Below, piece by piece: positions 7,151 to 14,487 of a stretch of 14,487 nt of DNA. Location of the stretch: NCBI GenBank assembly GCA_013695295.1, contig JACDAS010000277.1, positions 1 through 14,487 on the forward strand. Direction: 5' to 3'. Position 1 is the first letter of the stretch; each line of letters starts with the position of its first letter. A program made the translations under genes and the position numbers. Source of the DNA: Actinomycetota bacterium (GTDB lineage Bacteria > Actinomycetota > Thermoleophilia > Gaiellales > Gaiellaceae). Under the pieces are notes generated by a model. The model searched no databases. It was not told the DNA's origin and saw only the letters and a program-made list of their open reading frames with translations.

Positions 7151-7173
7151 GAGGGGCGGGGGATAGGAGTCAT
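7108..7173 (-). CDS. trpL: Tryptophan operon leader peptide
   Basis: A 21-codon ORF beginning MTPIPRPSVWDWRHE and ending at TGA 7110. Codons 10 and 12 are both TGG, a high Trp density for so short a peptide. It sits 32 nt upstream of a perfect terminator hairpin and 68 nt upstream of trpE, which is the arrangement of ribosome-mediated trp attenuation known from enterobacteria and from actinobacteria such as Streptomyces and Corynebacterium. Uncharged tRNA-Trp would stall the ribosome at these codons. The ATG at 7173 is ten bases after TACTGT, so the transcript may have almost no 5' untranslated region. An in-frame open stretch continues upstream to 7317, but it antisense-overlaps the permease and I reject it as part of the peptide. 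Confidence 0.85.
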   Translation of the reverse strand: MTPIPRPSVWDWRHERGGSVA

Positions 7174-7183
7174 CGCAGACGGG

Positions 7184-7189
7184 ACAGTA
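7184..7189 (-). promoter_or_regulatory. Possible -10 box (TACTGT) for the trp operon
   Basis: TACTGT fits the TAnnnT pattern and would put the transcription start about 3-4 nt before the leader ATG. No good -35 is seen at 16-18 nt. It lies in the 68-bp divergent gap (7174-7241) that also carries the importer promoter. The gap holds no other feature that I can support. Confidence 0.3.
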
Positions 7190-7229
7190 GCGCACCGCTG
7201 CGCCCCGGCGGCCCCGAAAGGGCGATTGT

Positions 7230-7235
7230 TAGGGT
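7230..7235 (+). promoter_or_regulatory. Putative leaderless -10 box (TAGGGT) before the MalG-like permease
   Basis: TAGGGT is followed by CTGGCC and then GTG 7242, the same six-base spacing as TAGGCT before the thiolase and the methyltransferase. A start at the G of GTG would make the mRNA leaderless, which fits the lack of a Shine-Dalgarno sequence there. No -35 hexamer is recognisable. Confidence 0.45.
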
Positions 7236-7241
7236 CTGGCC

Positions 7242-8093
7242 GTGGCTCGCCCTTCCCTCCCGGGCGCGCGCCGCAGACCTCGCCCGGAGCGCGGCGGCTG
7301 GCGTCACATTCCCGCACTCGCGCTCGCCCTCGTCTTCTGCCTGCCGCTCGTCTACATGGTGGCGGGGTCGTTTCGGAAGGCGGGCCTGCCGCCGCCGAGG
7401 ACGCCCGAGCTCCTGCCCTCTCCGATCGCGTTCGACAACTACGAGCGCGCCTTCGAGCTCGTCGATCTGGGCCGCCACCTGCTCAACTCGATCGCGGTCG
7501 CGGCGATCGCGGTGCCGCTGACGATCCTGTTTGCCTCGTGGGCTGGGTTCGCCATCTCTCGCCTGCCGCGCCGGGCGGCCGCCGCCCTGGTCGGGATCTC
7601 GCTCGTGGCCCTGATGGTGCCCGCGACGGCGCTCCTCGTGCCTCGATTCGCCCTCTTCAAGACGCTCGGCCTCACCGACACCTGGATCCCCCTGATCGCC
7701 CCATCCCTCCTCGGGACCTCTCCCTTCTACGTGCTCCTCTACGCCTGGAGCTTCCGGCGGCTGCCCGGAGACCTCTTCGAGGCCTCGCGCCTCGAGGGGC
7801 TCGGCGTGCTCGGCACGTGGTGGCGGGTGGGGATGCCGCTCGTGCGCCCCGTGACCGTGGCCGTCGCCGTCCTCGCCTTCGTGTTCACCTGGAGCAACTT
7901 TCTCGACCCCCTGATCTACCTGTTCGACCCGGACAAGTACACGCTGCCGCTCGGCCTGCGCTCCCTGGCGCAGCTCGATCGTCAGAACTTCCCGCTCCTG
8001 CTCGCCGGAGCCGTCGTAGCGACCGCTCCGGTGATCCTCGCCTTCCTCTACGTGCAGCGCTTCTTCCTCCAGGAACACCGCGAGCTCGGGTGA
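7242..8093 (+). CDS. Carbohydrate-type ABC transporter permease (MalG/UgpE-like)
   Basis: One of the two inner-membrane subunits of an ABC importer. The 283 residues have about six hydrophobic segments (roughly 22-43, 82-105, 114-136, 148-168, 205-228 and 250-270) and the cytoplasmic EAA loop EASRLEGLGVLGTWWRVGMPL (180-200), which docks onto the ATPase. The LVYMVAGSF start, the NSI region after an extended periplasmic stretch and the C-terminal YVQRFFLQ place it with MalG-type (CUT1) permeases. The start GTG 7242 fits the TAGGGT box. A run of Arg residues precedes the first membrane segment (positive-inside). Unusually, it is the first gene and is separated from the other importer genes by a regulatory gap. 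Substrate is not deducible. Confidence 0.92.
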   Translation: MARPSLPGARRRPRPERGGWRHIPALALALVFCLPLVYMVAGSFRKAGLPPPRTPELLPSPIAFDNYERAFELVDLGRHLLNSIAVAAIAVPLTILFASWAGFAISRLPRRAAAALVGISLVALMVPATALLVPRFALFKTLGLTDTWIPLIAPSLLGTSPFYVLLYAWSFRRLPGDLFEASRLEGLGVLGTWWRVGMPLVRPVTVAVAVLAFVFTWSNFLDPLIYLFDPDKYTLPLGLRSLAQLDRQNFPLLLAGAVVATAPVILAFLYVQRFFLQEHRELG

Positions 8094-8131
8094 TATCACC
8101 GAGGTGACGACGAATTGCAGATTGATATCAC
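8089..8131. promoter_or_regulatory. Paired palindromes (TGATATCA), probable operator
   Basis: GGTGATATCACC (8089-8100) is a perfect 12-bp palindrome that contains the permease stop codon. TGATATCAC recurs at 8123-8131, centred 32 bp later, which is about three helical turns, so both sites face the same side of the DNA. Both lie in the A+T-richer gap upstream of the binding-protein gene. This is the expected layout for a dimeric repressor that controls a sugar importer; the regulator is not in the window and its family cannot be named. Confidence 0.5.
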
Positions 8132-8197
8132 GCCTGGAATCTGCCGAGGATAGAGACTGGGCAAATTCGACGACCCTGACTCTCAATTCTTCTGGTA

Positions 8198-8226
8198 ATG
8201 ATTCGTGAAGGTTCCCGACGAATCAT
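8198..8226 (+). repeat. Inverted repeat just upstream of the binding-protein RBS
   Basis: ATGATTCG (8198-8205) and CGAATCAT (8219-8226) are perfect 8-bp inverted repeats around a 13-base spacer. The right arm ends 4 nt before the AAGGAG ribosome binding site at 8231. It could be an RNA hairpin that stabilises the mRNA or affects translation, or a DNA operator. No T tract follows, so it is not an intrinsic terminator. Confidence 0.5.
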
Positions 8227-8242
8227 GATCAAGGAGAGCGGA

Positions 8243-9523
8243 ATGCGAACGAGCTGCGTACTCATGCTGGCGTCCGTGCTGGCCGTGGCTGCGAGCGCCT
8301 GTGGCGGCAGCGACGAAGCCAAGGTCTCGGGCCAGATCAGCTTCATGGCCTTCGGCGAGCCCGAGGAGCTGAAGGCATTTCGGGACGTGATCGCCGCCTA
8401 CGAGGCCGAGCAGTCCGACGTGAAGGTGCAGCTGATCGAGGCGAGCGACCGGCAGGACCTGCTCGCGCGGCTCTCGACGGCCTTCGCGGGCGGTAAGCCG
8501 CCCGACCTCTTCCTGATCAACTACCGCTTCTACGGGCAGTTCGCCGCCAAGGGCGTGCTCGAGCCGATCGAGTCGAGGCTGGAGGGGTCGAAGTTGTTCG
8601 AGCAGGACGACTTCTACGAGCAGGCGCTCGAGCCGTTCCGCTTCGGCGGGACCCAGACCTGCATGCCGCAAAACATCTCGAGCCTCGTCGTCTACTACAA
8701 CAAGGATCTCTTCGAGCAGGCGGGTTTGCCAGAGCCGTCGACCGGCTGGGTGTGGGGCGACCTGACGGCGCGGGCCGTCGCCCTGACGAAGGATCTGGAC
8801 GGAGACGGCGTGGCGGACCAGTACGGGCTCGGGGTCGAGCCGCAGTTGATCCGGCTCGCGCCCTTCGTCTGGTCGAACGGCGGCGAGCTCGTGAACGCCG
8901 ACGGGTCGGGCTTCGCGCTCGGGAGCCCCGAGGCGCAGGAGGTGGTCGGGGAGTTCTTCTCCCTGCGCACCGACTACAGGGCGATCCCCTCGGACGAGGA
9001 GATCGAGTCCGAGGACAACGAGACCCGTTTCGTGAACGGGCGCACGGCGATGCTGCTCGACTCCCGCCGCGCGACCCCAGTCTTTCGCACGATCACGAAG
9101 TTCGACTGGGACGTGGCCCCGTTGCCGAAGTTCAAGCGCCTCGCCTCGATCCTGCACTCGGACGCCTACTGCATGACGGCGGCGTCGAAGCAGAAGGATG
9201 CGGCCTGGAGCTTCATGGAGTTCGCGCTCGGCCCCGAGGGACAGCGCATCGCCGCGCGGACGGGTCGGACGGTCCCCTCGCTGAAGGAGGTCGCGAACTC
9301 CGAGGCGTTCCTCGACCCGGACGCGAGACCGGCTCACTCGCAGGTCTGGCTCGACGCGATCCCGAACATCCGCCATGTGCCGGCGCTCTCGACCTGGCCC
9401 GAGATCGAGGATGCCTCCGAGCCGATCCTCGAGGAGGCGCTGTACGAGGGCGCTCCGGCCGACGAGGTCGCCGCCGAGCTGGAGAAAGCGACGAAGGAGA
9501 TCTTCGCGCGCGCAGAGCGGTAG
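8243..9523 (+). CDS. ABC transporter solute-binding lipoprotein (carbohydrate-type, family 1)
   Basis: Extracytoplasmic receptor of the importer. The 426 residues start with a lipoprotein signal MRTSCVLMLASVLAVAASAC, with lipobox A17-S18-A19-C20, so it should be lipid-anchored at Cys20. The mature part is a typical extracellular solute-binding protein: ISFMAFGEPEELKAFRDVI, the hinge-strand PPDLFLINY, NISSLVVYYNKDLFEQAGLPEPSTGW, and a DLDGDGVADQYGL loop (184-196) that is common in sugar-binding members. I chose ATG 8243 because AAGGAG lies at 8231-8236 with a 6-nt spacer; the ATGs at 8198 and 8225 have no such site. The next gene starts 3 nt after the TAG. Ligand unknown. Confidence 0.94.
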   Translation: MRTSCVLMLASVLAVAASACGGSDEAKVSGQISFMAFGEPEELKAFRDVIAAYEAEQSDVKVQLIEASDRQDLLARLSTAFAGGKPPDLFLINYRFYGQFAAKGVLEPIESRLEGSKLFEQDDFYEQALEPFRFGGTQTCMPQNISSLVVYYNKDLFEQAGLPEPSTGWVWGDLTARAVALTKDLDGDGVADQYGLGVEPQLIRLAPFVWSNGGELVNADGSGFALGSPEAQEVVGEFFSLRTDYRAIPSDEEIESEDNETRFVNGRTAMLLDSRRATPVFRTITKFDWDVAPLPKFKRLASILHSDAYCMTAASKQKDAAWSFMEFALGPEGQRIAARTGRTVPSLKEVANSEAFLDPDARPAHSQVWLDAIPNIRHVPALSTWPEIEDASEPILEEALYEGAPADEVAAELEKATKEIFARAER

Positions 9524-9526
9524 CCG

Positions 9527-10551
<1,025 letters not shown>

Positions 10552-10552
<1 letters not shown>

Positions 10553-11430
10553 TGCGGGATCCCGAGCGCCGCGGGATCGCGCTTCTGCTCGCGCCCTACC
10601 TGATCGGGATCACGGCGCTGATCGTCGTTCCGGCGGCGATCACCTTCGCGATGTCGCTCTTCGAGTACGACCTGATCCGCTCGCCGAACTTCCGGGGCCT
10701 CGGGAACTTCCGTGAGCTCTGGCACGACGACGTCTTCCGCACGTCGGTGCGCAACTCGCTCTGGTTCATCGCCTTCGCCGTCCCGCTGCGCCTGCTCGGC
10801 GCGCTCGCACTCGCTCTGCTCCTGCACCGGCGTTTCCGCGGGGTCGCCGCCTACCGGACGGCCGGCTACCTGCCGACGATCGTCCCCGACGTCGCGTACG
10901 CCCTGCTCTGGCTGTGGATCTTCAACCCGCTCTACGGGCCTCTCAACCTCGCCCTCGGCGCCGTCTCGGGGCCCACGCCGGCTTGGCTGACCGACCCGCG
11001 TGCGGCCCAGGCGGCGATCGTGATCATGAGCCTGTTCCAGATCGGCGAGGGCTTCGTCGTCGCCCTGGCGGCGCGGCAGGCGATTCCGGGGGAGCTCTTC
11101 GAGCTGTCTCGGGTCGAGGGCGCGAGTCCGCTCTACGTCCTGCGGCGGATCACGCTGCCGCTGATGGCACCGGTGCTCCTGCTTCTCCTTGCGCGCGACA
11201 CGATCTTCAGCTTCCAGGCGAACTTCGTCCCGGCGCTCCTCGTCACCGAGGGCGGGCCGCCGCTGTACGCGACCACCTACCTGCCGCTCTTCGTCTACCG
11301 GACCGGATTCGAGTACCTGCGCTACGGCTACGCGGCGGCCGCGACCCTGACCATGTTCGCCCTCACCGCGGCGATCGTCTACGCGCAGTACCGGATCGTC
11401 CGCCGCTGGCGCCGGGCCTTCTCGTTCTAG
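10552..11430 (+). CDS. Carbohydrate-type ABC transporter permease (MalF/UgpA-like)
   Basis: Second membrane subunit of the importer. The 292 residues have about six hydrophobic segments, starting at IALLLAPYLIGITALIVVPA, and an EAA loop ELSRVEGASPLYVLRRITLPL (184-204). YDLIRSPNFRGLGNFRELW after the first segment and NPLYGPLN (125-132) are typical of the UgpA/MalF side of CUT1 importers. The start is ATG 10552, overlapping the ATPase stop by one base; a GTG directly before it (10549) is equally possible. It ends in TAG at 11430, overlapping the stop of the convergent glgC. With the upstream MalG-like protein it would complete the heterodimeric pore. Confidence 0.93.
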
Positions 11431-12581
11431 CGTTTCGGGCCGGCGACGACCGCGACCTCCTCCTCGCTGCCCGAGACGGACTCCGACACGGTCACCCCCT
11501 CGTCGACGATCGCGCGCGCGACGCGGACGCCTGCCCGGACGCGGACGTCCGCGAGCAGGACGCTCTCGAGCACCTCGGCGCCCTCCTCGACGACCACGCC
11601 GGGGGCGAGCACGGAGCCACGGACGCGGCCGGCGACGACGCAGCCCGGAGAGACGAGGCTCTCGCCGACGTCGGCGGTTGCCGCAAGCCGTGCCGGCGGA
11701 TGCTGGGGGCCGAAGGTGTGGATCGCCCACGAGCGCTCCGCGAGGTCGAGGGATGGCTCTGGCTCGAGGAGCTCCATGTGGGCCTGCCAGTAGCTCTCGA
11801 GCGTCCCGACGTCGCGCCAGTAGCCTTCCAGGGCGTAGCCGAACACGCGGCCCTCCCGGACGAGTCTCGGCAGGAGCTGGTCACCGAAGTCCTCGAGCCC
11901 CGAGTCCTCGCCCTCGCCCACGTCCTGCGCTAGCTCCTCCAGCAGCTCGAGAAGCCTCGCCGTCCGGTAGACGAAGATCTCAGCCGTGACGACGTCCGTC
12001 TTCGGCTCGTCGGGCTTGTACTCGAAGCCGGTCACGAGGCAGGCCTCATCCACCTCGACGACCCCGTAGCGGCCGGCCTCCTCGCGCGGCAACTGTTTCG
12101 TGACGACCGTGAGGTCGGCGTCGCGGTCGAAGTGTGCAGCCAGGACCTCGCGGTAGTCGAGCTTGTAGACGTGGTCGGCGCTCAGGACGAGCACCGCGTC
12201 CGGGTCGAACCGCGCGATCTCGCGCGAGTTCCGGTAGATCGCGTCGGCGTTGCCGCGGTACCAGCCGCCGTCGTCCGTTCCCTGGTGGGGGTGCAGGAGC
12301 CGCAGGCCGCCGTAGGAGCGGTCGTAGTCCCAGGGGCGCCCGCCCGCCATGTGGTCGTCGAGCGAGTGCGGCGCGTACTGGACGAGGACCCAGACGTCCG
12401 TGAGGCCGCTGTGCATGCAGTTCGAGAGCGGGAAGTCGATCAGCCGGTAGACGCCGGCGAAGGGGAGGGAGGGCTTGGCGCGCTCGTCGGTGAGCGGGCC
12501 GAGGCGCCCTCCCTGGCCACCGGCCAGGATCAGCGCGAGAACCGAGCCGCGGCGCTCCTCCACCCGCCTCTTATCTCGCAC
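11427..12581 (-). CDS. glgC: Glucose-1-phosphate adenylyltransferase (ADP-glucose pyrophosphorylase)
   Basis: Would make ADP-glucose from glucose-1-phosphate and ATP, the committed step of bacterial glycogen synthesis. The 384 residues begin with the nucleotide-binding block LALILAGGQGGRLGPLTDERAKPSLPF, followed by RLIDFPLSNC, SADHVYKLDY (catalytic Asp136), FEYKPDEP (sugar-phosphate Lys189), GYWRDVGTLESYWQAHMELL (253-272) and a C-terminal left-handed beta-helix of hexapeptide-like repeats from about 300. It departs from the consensus at several sites: GGQGGRL for GGEGSRL, GNADAIYRN for GTADAVYQN, SADH for SGDH. A specialised paralogue is possible. The start is GTG 12581, or GTG 12563 preceded by AAGAGG. 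The family call is firm, the exact substrate less so. Confidence 0.88.
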   Translation of the reverse strand: MRDKRRVEERRGSVLALILAGGQGGRLGPLTDERAKPSLPFAGVYRLIDFPLSNCMHSGLTDVWVLVQYAPHSLDDHMAGGRPWDYDRSYGGLRLLHPHQGTDDGGWYRGNADAIYRNSREIARFDPDAVLVLSADHVYKLDYREVLAAHFDRDADLTVVTKQLPREEAGRYGVVEVDEACLVTGFEYKPDEPKTDVVTAEIFVYRTARLLELLEELAQDVGEGEDSGLEDFGDQLLPRLVREGRVFGYALEGYWRDVGTLESYWQAHMELLEPEPSLDLAERSWAIHTFGPQHPPARLAATADVGESLVSPGCVVAGRVRGSVLAPGVVVEEGAEVLESVLLADVRVRAGVRVARAIVDEGVTVSESVSGSEEEVAVVAGPKR

Positions 12582-12603
12582 AGGGACGCTGGCTAACCGT
12601 TGG

Positions 12604-12609
12604 TAGGCT
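12604..12609 (+). promoter_or_regulatory. Putative leaderless -10 box (TAGGCT) before the thiolase
   Basis: TAGGCT, then CAATCG, then ATG 12616. The six-base spacing predicts transcription starting at or next to the A of the ATG, consistent with the absence of a good Shine-Dalgarno. It lies in the 34-bp gap (12582-12615) between the divergent glgC and thiolase genes. Confidence 0.5.
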
Positions 12610-12615
12610 CAATCG

Positions 12616-13767
12616 ATGGCGCGTTCGGTGATCGTCTCCGCCGTCCGGACGCCCTTCGGGCGCCTCGGCGGCGGGCTCTCGGGCTACGAGGCGACCGAGC
12701 TCGGGTCGCTCGCGATCCGCGCCGCGCTCGACCGCGCCCGGCTCGCGCCCGACGAGGTCGAGTACGTGATCATGGGCCAGGTGCTCCAGGCTGGCGCGGG
12801 TCAGGCTCCCGCGCGCCAGGCGGCGATCGGCGCCGGGCTGCCCAAGGAGGTTCCGGCGGACACGATCAACAAGGTCTGCGCCTCCTCGATCCGGGCCGTC
12901 GAGATCGCGGACTCGATGATCCGCTCGGGCGACCACAGCGTCATCGTCACGGGCGGGATGGAGTCGATGTCGAACGCCCCCTACCTGCTGAAGAAGGCGC
13001 GCTTCGGCTACAAGCTCGGCGACGGCTCGCTGATCGACTCGATGACCCACGACGGCCTGACGTCGAGCTTCGACAAGCGCCACATGGTGCAGCAGGCCTC
13101 CTTCGTCTCGCGGGAGCTCGGCATCTCACGCGAAGACCAGGATCTCTGGGCACTTCGCTCCCACGAGCGGGCGGTCCGGGCGATCGACGAGGGGCGCTTC
13201 GCTGACGAGCTCGTGCCGGTCGGGGAGATCACGCTCGACGAGAGCCCGCGCCGCGACACGTCGATCGAGAAGCTCGCGAAGCTGAAGCCCGTTTTCGACC
13301 CCGAAGGGACGACCACTGCCGGCAATGCCCCGGGTGTCAACGATGGCGCGGGCGCCGTGATCGTGACCAGTGAGGAATTCGCACGCAGGCGAGGGCTCGA
13401 GATCCTCGCCACGATCGTCTCGCAGGGCTACGTCGCCGACGACTTCGCCTACCTCGCGCGGACGCCCGCGAAGGCCGGCGACATCGCGCTCCGGAAGGCC
13501 GGCAAGGCGATCGGGGACGTCGAGCGGGTCGAGCTGAACGAGGCCTTCTCGTCGGTGGCCCTCAACTCGGCGCGGCTGCTGGGCGTCGACCCCGAGCGGG
13601 TGAATGTGAACGGCGGTGCCGTCGCCCTCGGGCACCCGATCGGCGCCTCGGGGGCCCGCATCCTCTCGACGTTGATCTACGAGCTGCGCCGGAATGGCGG
13701 CGGGCTCGGCCTCGCGGCGATCTGCTCCGGCGGCGGCCAGGGCGACGCGTTGCTGCTCGAGGCCTAA
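12616..13767 (+). CDS. Acetyl-CoA C-acetyltransferase (thiolase)
   Basis: Catalyses reversible condensation or thiolytic cleavage of (aceto)acyl-CoA, in fatty-acid or PHB-type metabolism. The 383 residues are a full-length thiolase: nucleophile Cys88 in INKVCASSIRAVE, GGMESMS (113-118), TAGNAPGVNDGAG (234-246), NEAFSSVAL with Asn308, His340 in ALGHPIGASGAR and the second Cys370 in CSGGGQGDA. Two segments are unlike the common AtoB type: the expected MG.TAENVA stretch reads FDKRHMVQQASFVS, and CSGGGQGD replaces CIGGGQG. Chain-length preference cannot be told. Start ATG 12616 gives the usual RSVIVSAVRTPFGR N-terminus. It stops at TAA 13767, 17 nt before the stop of a convergent gene. Confidence 0.95.
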   Translation: MARSVIVSAVRTPFGRLGGGLSGYEATELGSLAIRAALDRARLAPDEVEYVIMGQVLQAGAGQAPARQAAIGAGLPKEVPADTINKVCASSIRAVEIADSMIRSGDHSVIVTGGMESMSNAPYLLKKARFGYKLGDGSLIDSMTHDGLTSSFDKRHMVQQASFVSRELGISREDQDLWALRSHERAVRAIDEGRFADELVPVGEITLDESPRRDTSIEKLAKLKPVFDPEGTTTAGNAPGVNDGAGAVIVTSEEFARRRGLEILATIVSQGYVADDFAYLARTPAKAGDIALRKAGKAIGDVERVELNEAFSSVALNSARLLGVDPERVNVNGGAVALGHPIGASGARILSTLIYELRRNGGGLGLAAICSGGGQGDALLLEA

Positions 13768-13784
13768 AAACGAGTTCTAACCCC

Positions 13785-14306
13785 TCAACCGAGACGCGCC
13801 TGACGCTCCCGTTCTCGGACCAGCTCCAGCGTCTGCCTGAGCGCCGGTAGCTGGGCCTGATCCTTGGGGCGATTCGCGGCCTCCTTCGAGCGAATCACGT
13901 CCGCGAGCGACGCAACGAGCACGGAAACACCCTGCAGATCGAGCTCGAGCGCATCCCGACGCAGATCCTCGTAGCCAGAGGTCCCGGCAGGGAGGAAGAC
14001 GATGTCGAGCGGGCCCGCGTCCGTCGTGAGCGTCCAGACTGCGGCCTGCGCGAGCAGCTTCGCCTCGATCGGGAAGGGAACCGGTTCGCCCGACGGACTC
14101 CGCAGTCTCGCGTTGAGCTCGTCGAGCGCTGCGGCGAGGCGCTCGAGGTTGTGCGCATCGGGAGCCGGCGTGATGTCGAGCTCCTGTGTCGTCAGGGGGT
14201 AGCCCTGTGCGATCGCGGCGACGGCGCCCATGACCAGGAATGACACGCCGTGGCGGCTGAGCGTCTCGAGCGCGCGAAATGGCATGAACGACGGCAACGT
14301 GGTCAT
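13785..14306 (-). CDS. Nucleotidyltransferase-fold protein (MNT/AbiEii-like)
   Basis: The 173 residues match the small nucleotidyltransferase-like family often found in toxin-antitoxin-like pairs and accessory DNA. VSFLVMGAVAAIAQGYPLTTQELDI has the Gly-Ala turn (a variant of the usual Gly-Gly/Ser) followed by an acidic pair, Glu42 and Asp44; a third acid, Asp101, lies in GPLDIVFLP. The C-terminal SKEAANRPKDQAQLPALRQTLE (140-161) is a strong family signature. ATG 14306 overlaps the stop of an upstream gene as ATGA, so the two are translated together. ATG 14285 (MPFRAL) is an alternative start. Activity (AMP or NMP transfer to RNA or protein, or an inactive fold) cannot be told from sequence. 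Confidence 0.75.
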   Translation of the reverse strand: MTTLPSFMPFRALETLSRHGVSFLVMGAVAAIAQGYPLTTQELDITPAPDAHNLERLAAALDELNARLRSPSGEPVPFPIEAKLLAQAAVWTLTTDAGPLDIVFLPAGTSGYEDLRRDALELDLQGVSVLVASLADVIRSKEAANRPKDQAQLPALRQTLELVRERERQARLG

Positions 14307-14487
14307 ATCGCTGCGTTAGCTCGGGCGTTCCCGCGCGGCGGCGCAGACACCGCTGCTTCCCGCAGTTGCCGGTAGAACGCTTCGCGTTCGAGGGCGAACT
14401 CGATGCGCCGCTCGGGGGTGAGGTCGAGCAGCTCGTGGATGTTCGCAACGTACGAGTCGTCGAAGCTGGCGAGTCGGAACGTCAGCT
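14303..14487 (-). CDS. Unrecognised protein, C-terminal end, partner of the nucleotidyltransferase
   Basis: The open frame from the window edge gives about 60 residues, LTFRLASFDDSYVANIHELL, then DLTPERRIEFALEREAFYRQL and a low-complexity Ala/Arg tail, ending at TGA 14303. The charged helical stretch and the four-base overlap with the nucleotidyltransferase suggest a small co-translated partner, perhaps an antitoxin-like protein. I do not recognise the family with confidence and the start lies outside the window. Confidence 0.6.
   Translation of the reverse strand, partial: LTFRLASFDDSYVANIHELLDLTPERRIEFALEREAFYRQLREAAVSAPPRGNARANAAI

Noticed and set aside
7174..7317. N-terminal extension of the trp leader peptide to 7317
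   Set aside because: It would run antisense through the start of the permease; ATG 7173 is well placed after TACTGT and gives a leader of typical length.
5861..8107. 748-codon plus-strand open frame opposite trpE and overlapping the permease
   Set aside because: Shadow of trpE; it crosses the attenuator and runs in another frame through the MalG-like permease, with no recognisable domain.
8198..8242. 15-residue N-terminal extension of the binding protein from ATG 8198
   Set aside because: No ribosome site before 8198; AAGGAG precedes ATG 8243, which starts a standard lipoprotein signal peptide.
13768..13784. Terminator between the thiolase and the convergent nucleotidyltransferase
   Set aside because: The 17-bp gap has a short A run but no inverted repeat.

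Overview
The window is about 70% G+C and densely coded, with many GTG starts, overlapping genes and possible leaderless promoters. This suggests a soil or sediment actinobacterium. A deep-branching class such as Thermoleophilia is my best guess from protein flavour, not a demonstrated placement. I see no tRNA, rRNA, IS element, CRISPR array or phage gene.

Left half (1-7189, minus strand): a complete tryptophan operon in the order trpL-trpE-trpG-trpD-trpC/F fusion-trpB-trpA. A SAM-dependent methyltransferase and the N-terminal part of a nitrilase lie immediately downstream. The trp junctions overlap by 1-4 nt (GTGA or TGATG) except trpB-trpA, which is split by 118 nt holding a strong G-quadruplex motif. 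Ahead of trpE is a transcription attenuator: a 21-codon leader peptide with a Trp-Asp-Trp stretch, complementary segments that could form an antiterminator, and a perfect 9-bp terminator stem followed by a T tract. Several Trp enzymes (TrpE, the TrpC and TrpF domains, TrpB) look shorter than is usual, but keep their catalytic residues.

Middle (7230-11430, plus strand): a carbohydrate-type ABC importer, divergent from trp. The order is MalG-like permease, regulatory gap, lipoprotein solute-binding protein, MalK/UgpC-type ATPase, MalF-like permease. The gap holds two TGATATCA palindromes 32 bp apart and a hairpin just before the ribosome binding site of the binding protein.

Right (11427-14487): a GlgC-type ADP-glucose pyrophosphorylase (minus) whose stop codon overlaps the permease stop in a shared CTAG; a divergent acetyl-CoA C-acetyltransferase (plus) only 34 bp from the GlgC start; then a convergent minus-strand pair made of a small nucleotidyltransferase-fold protein and the C-terminal end of an unrecognised partner cut by the window edge.

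The most interesting signals are the trp attenuator, a recurring TAGGsT-N6-start arrangement at three gene starts (one with ATC where ATG or GTG would be expected), and the G4-bearing gap that separates trpB from trpA.
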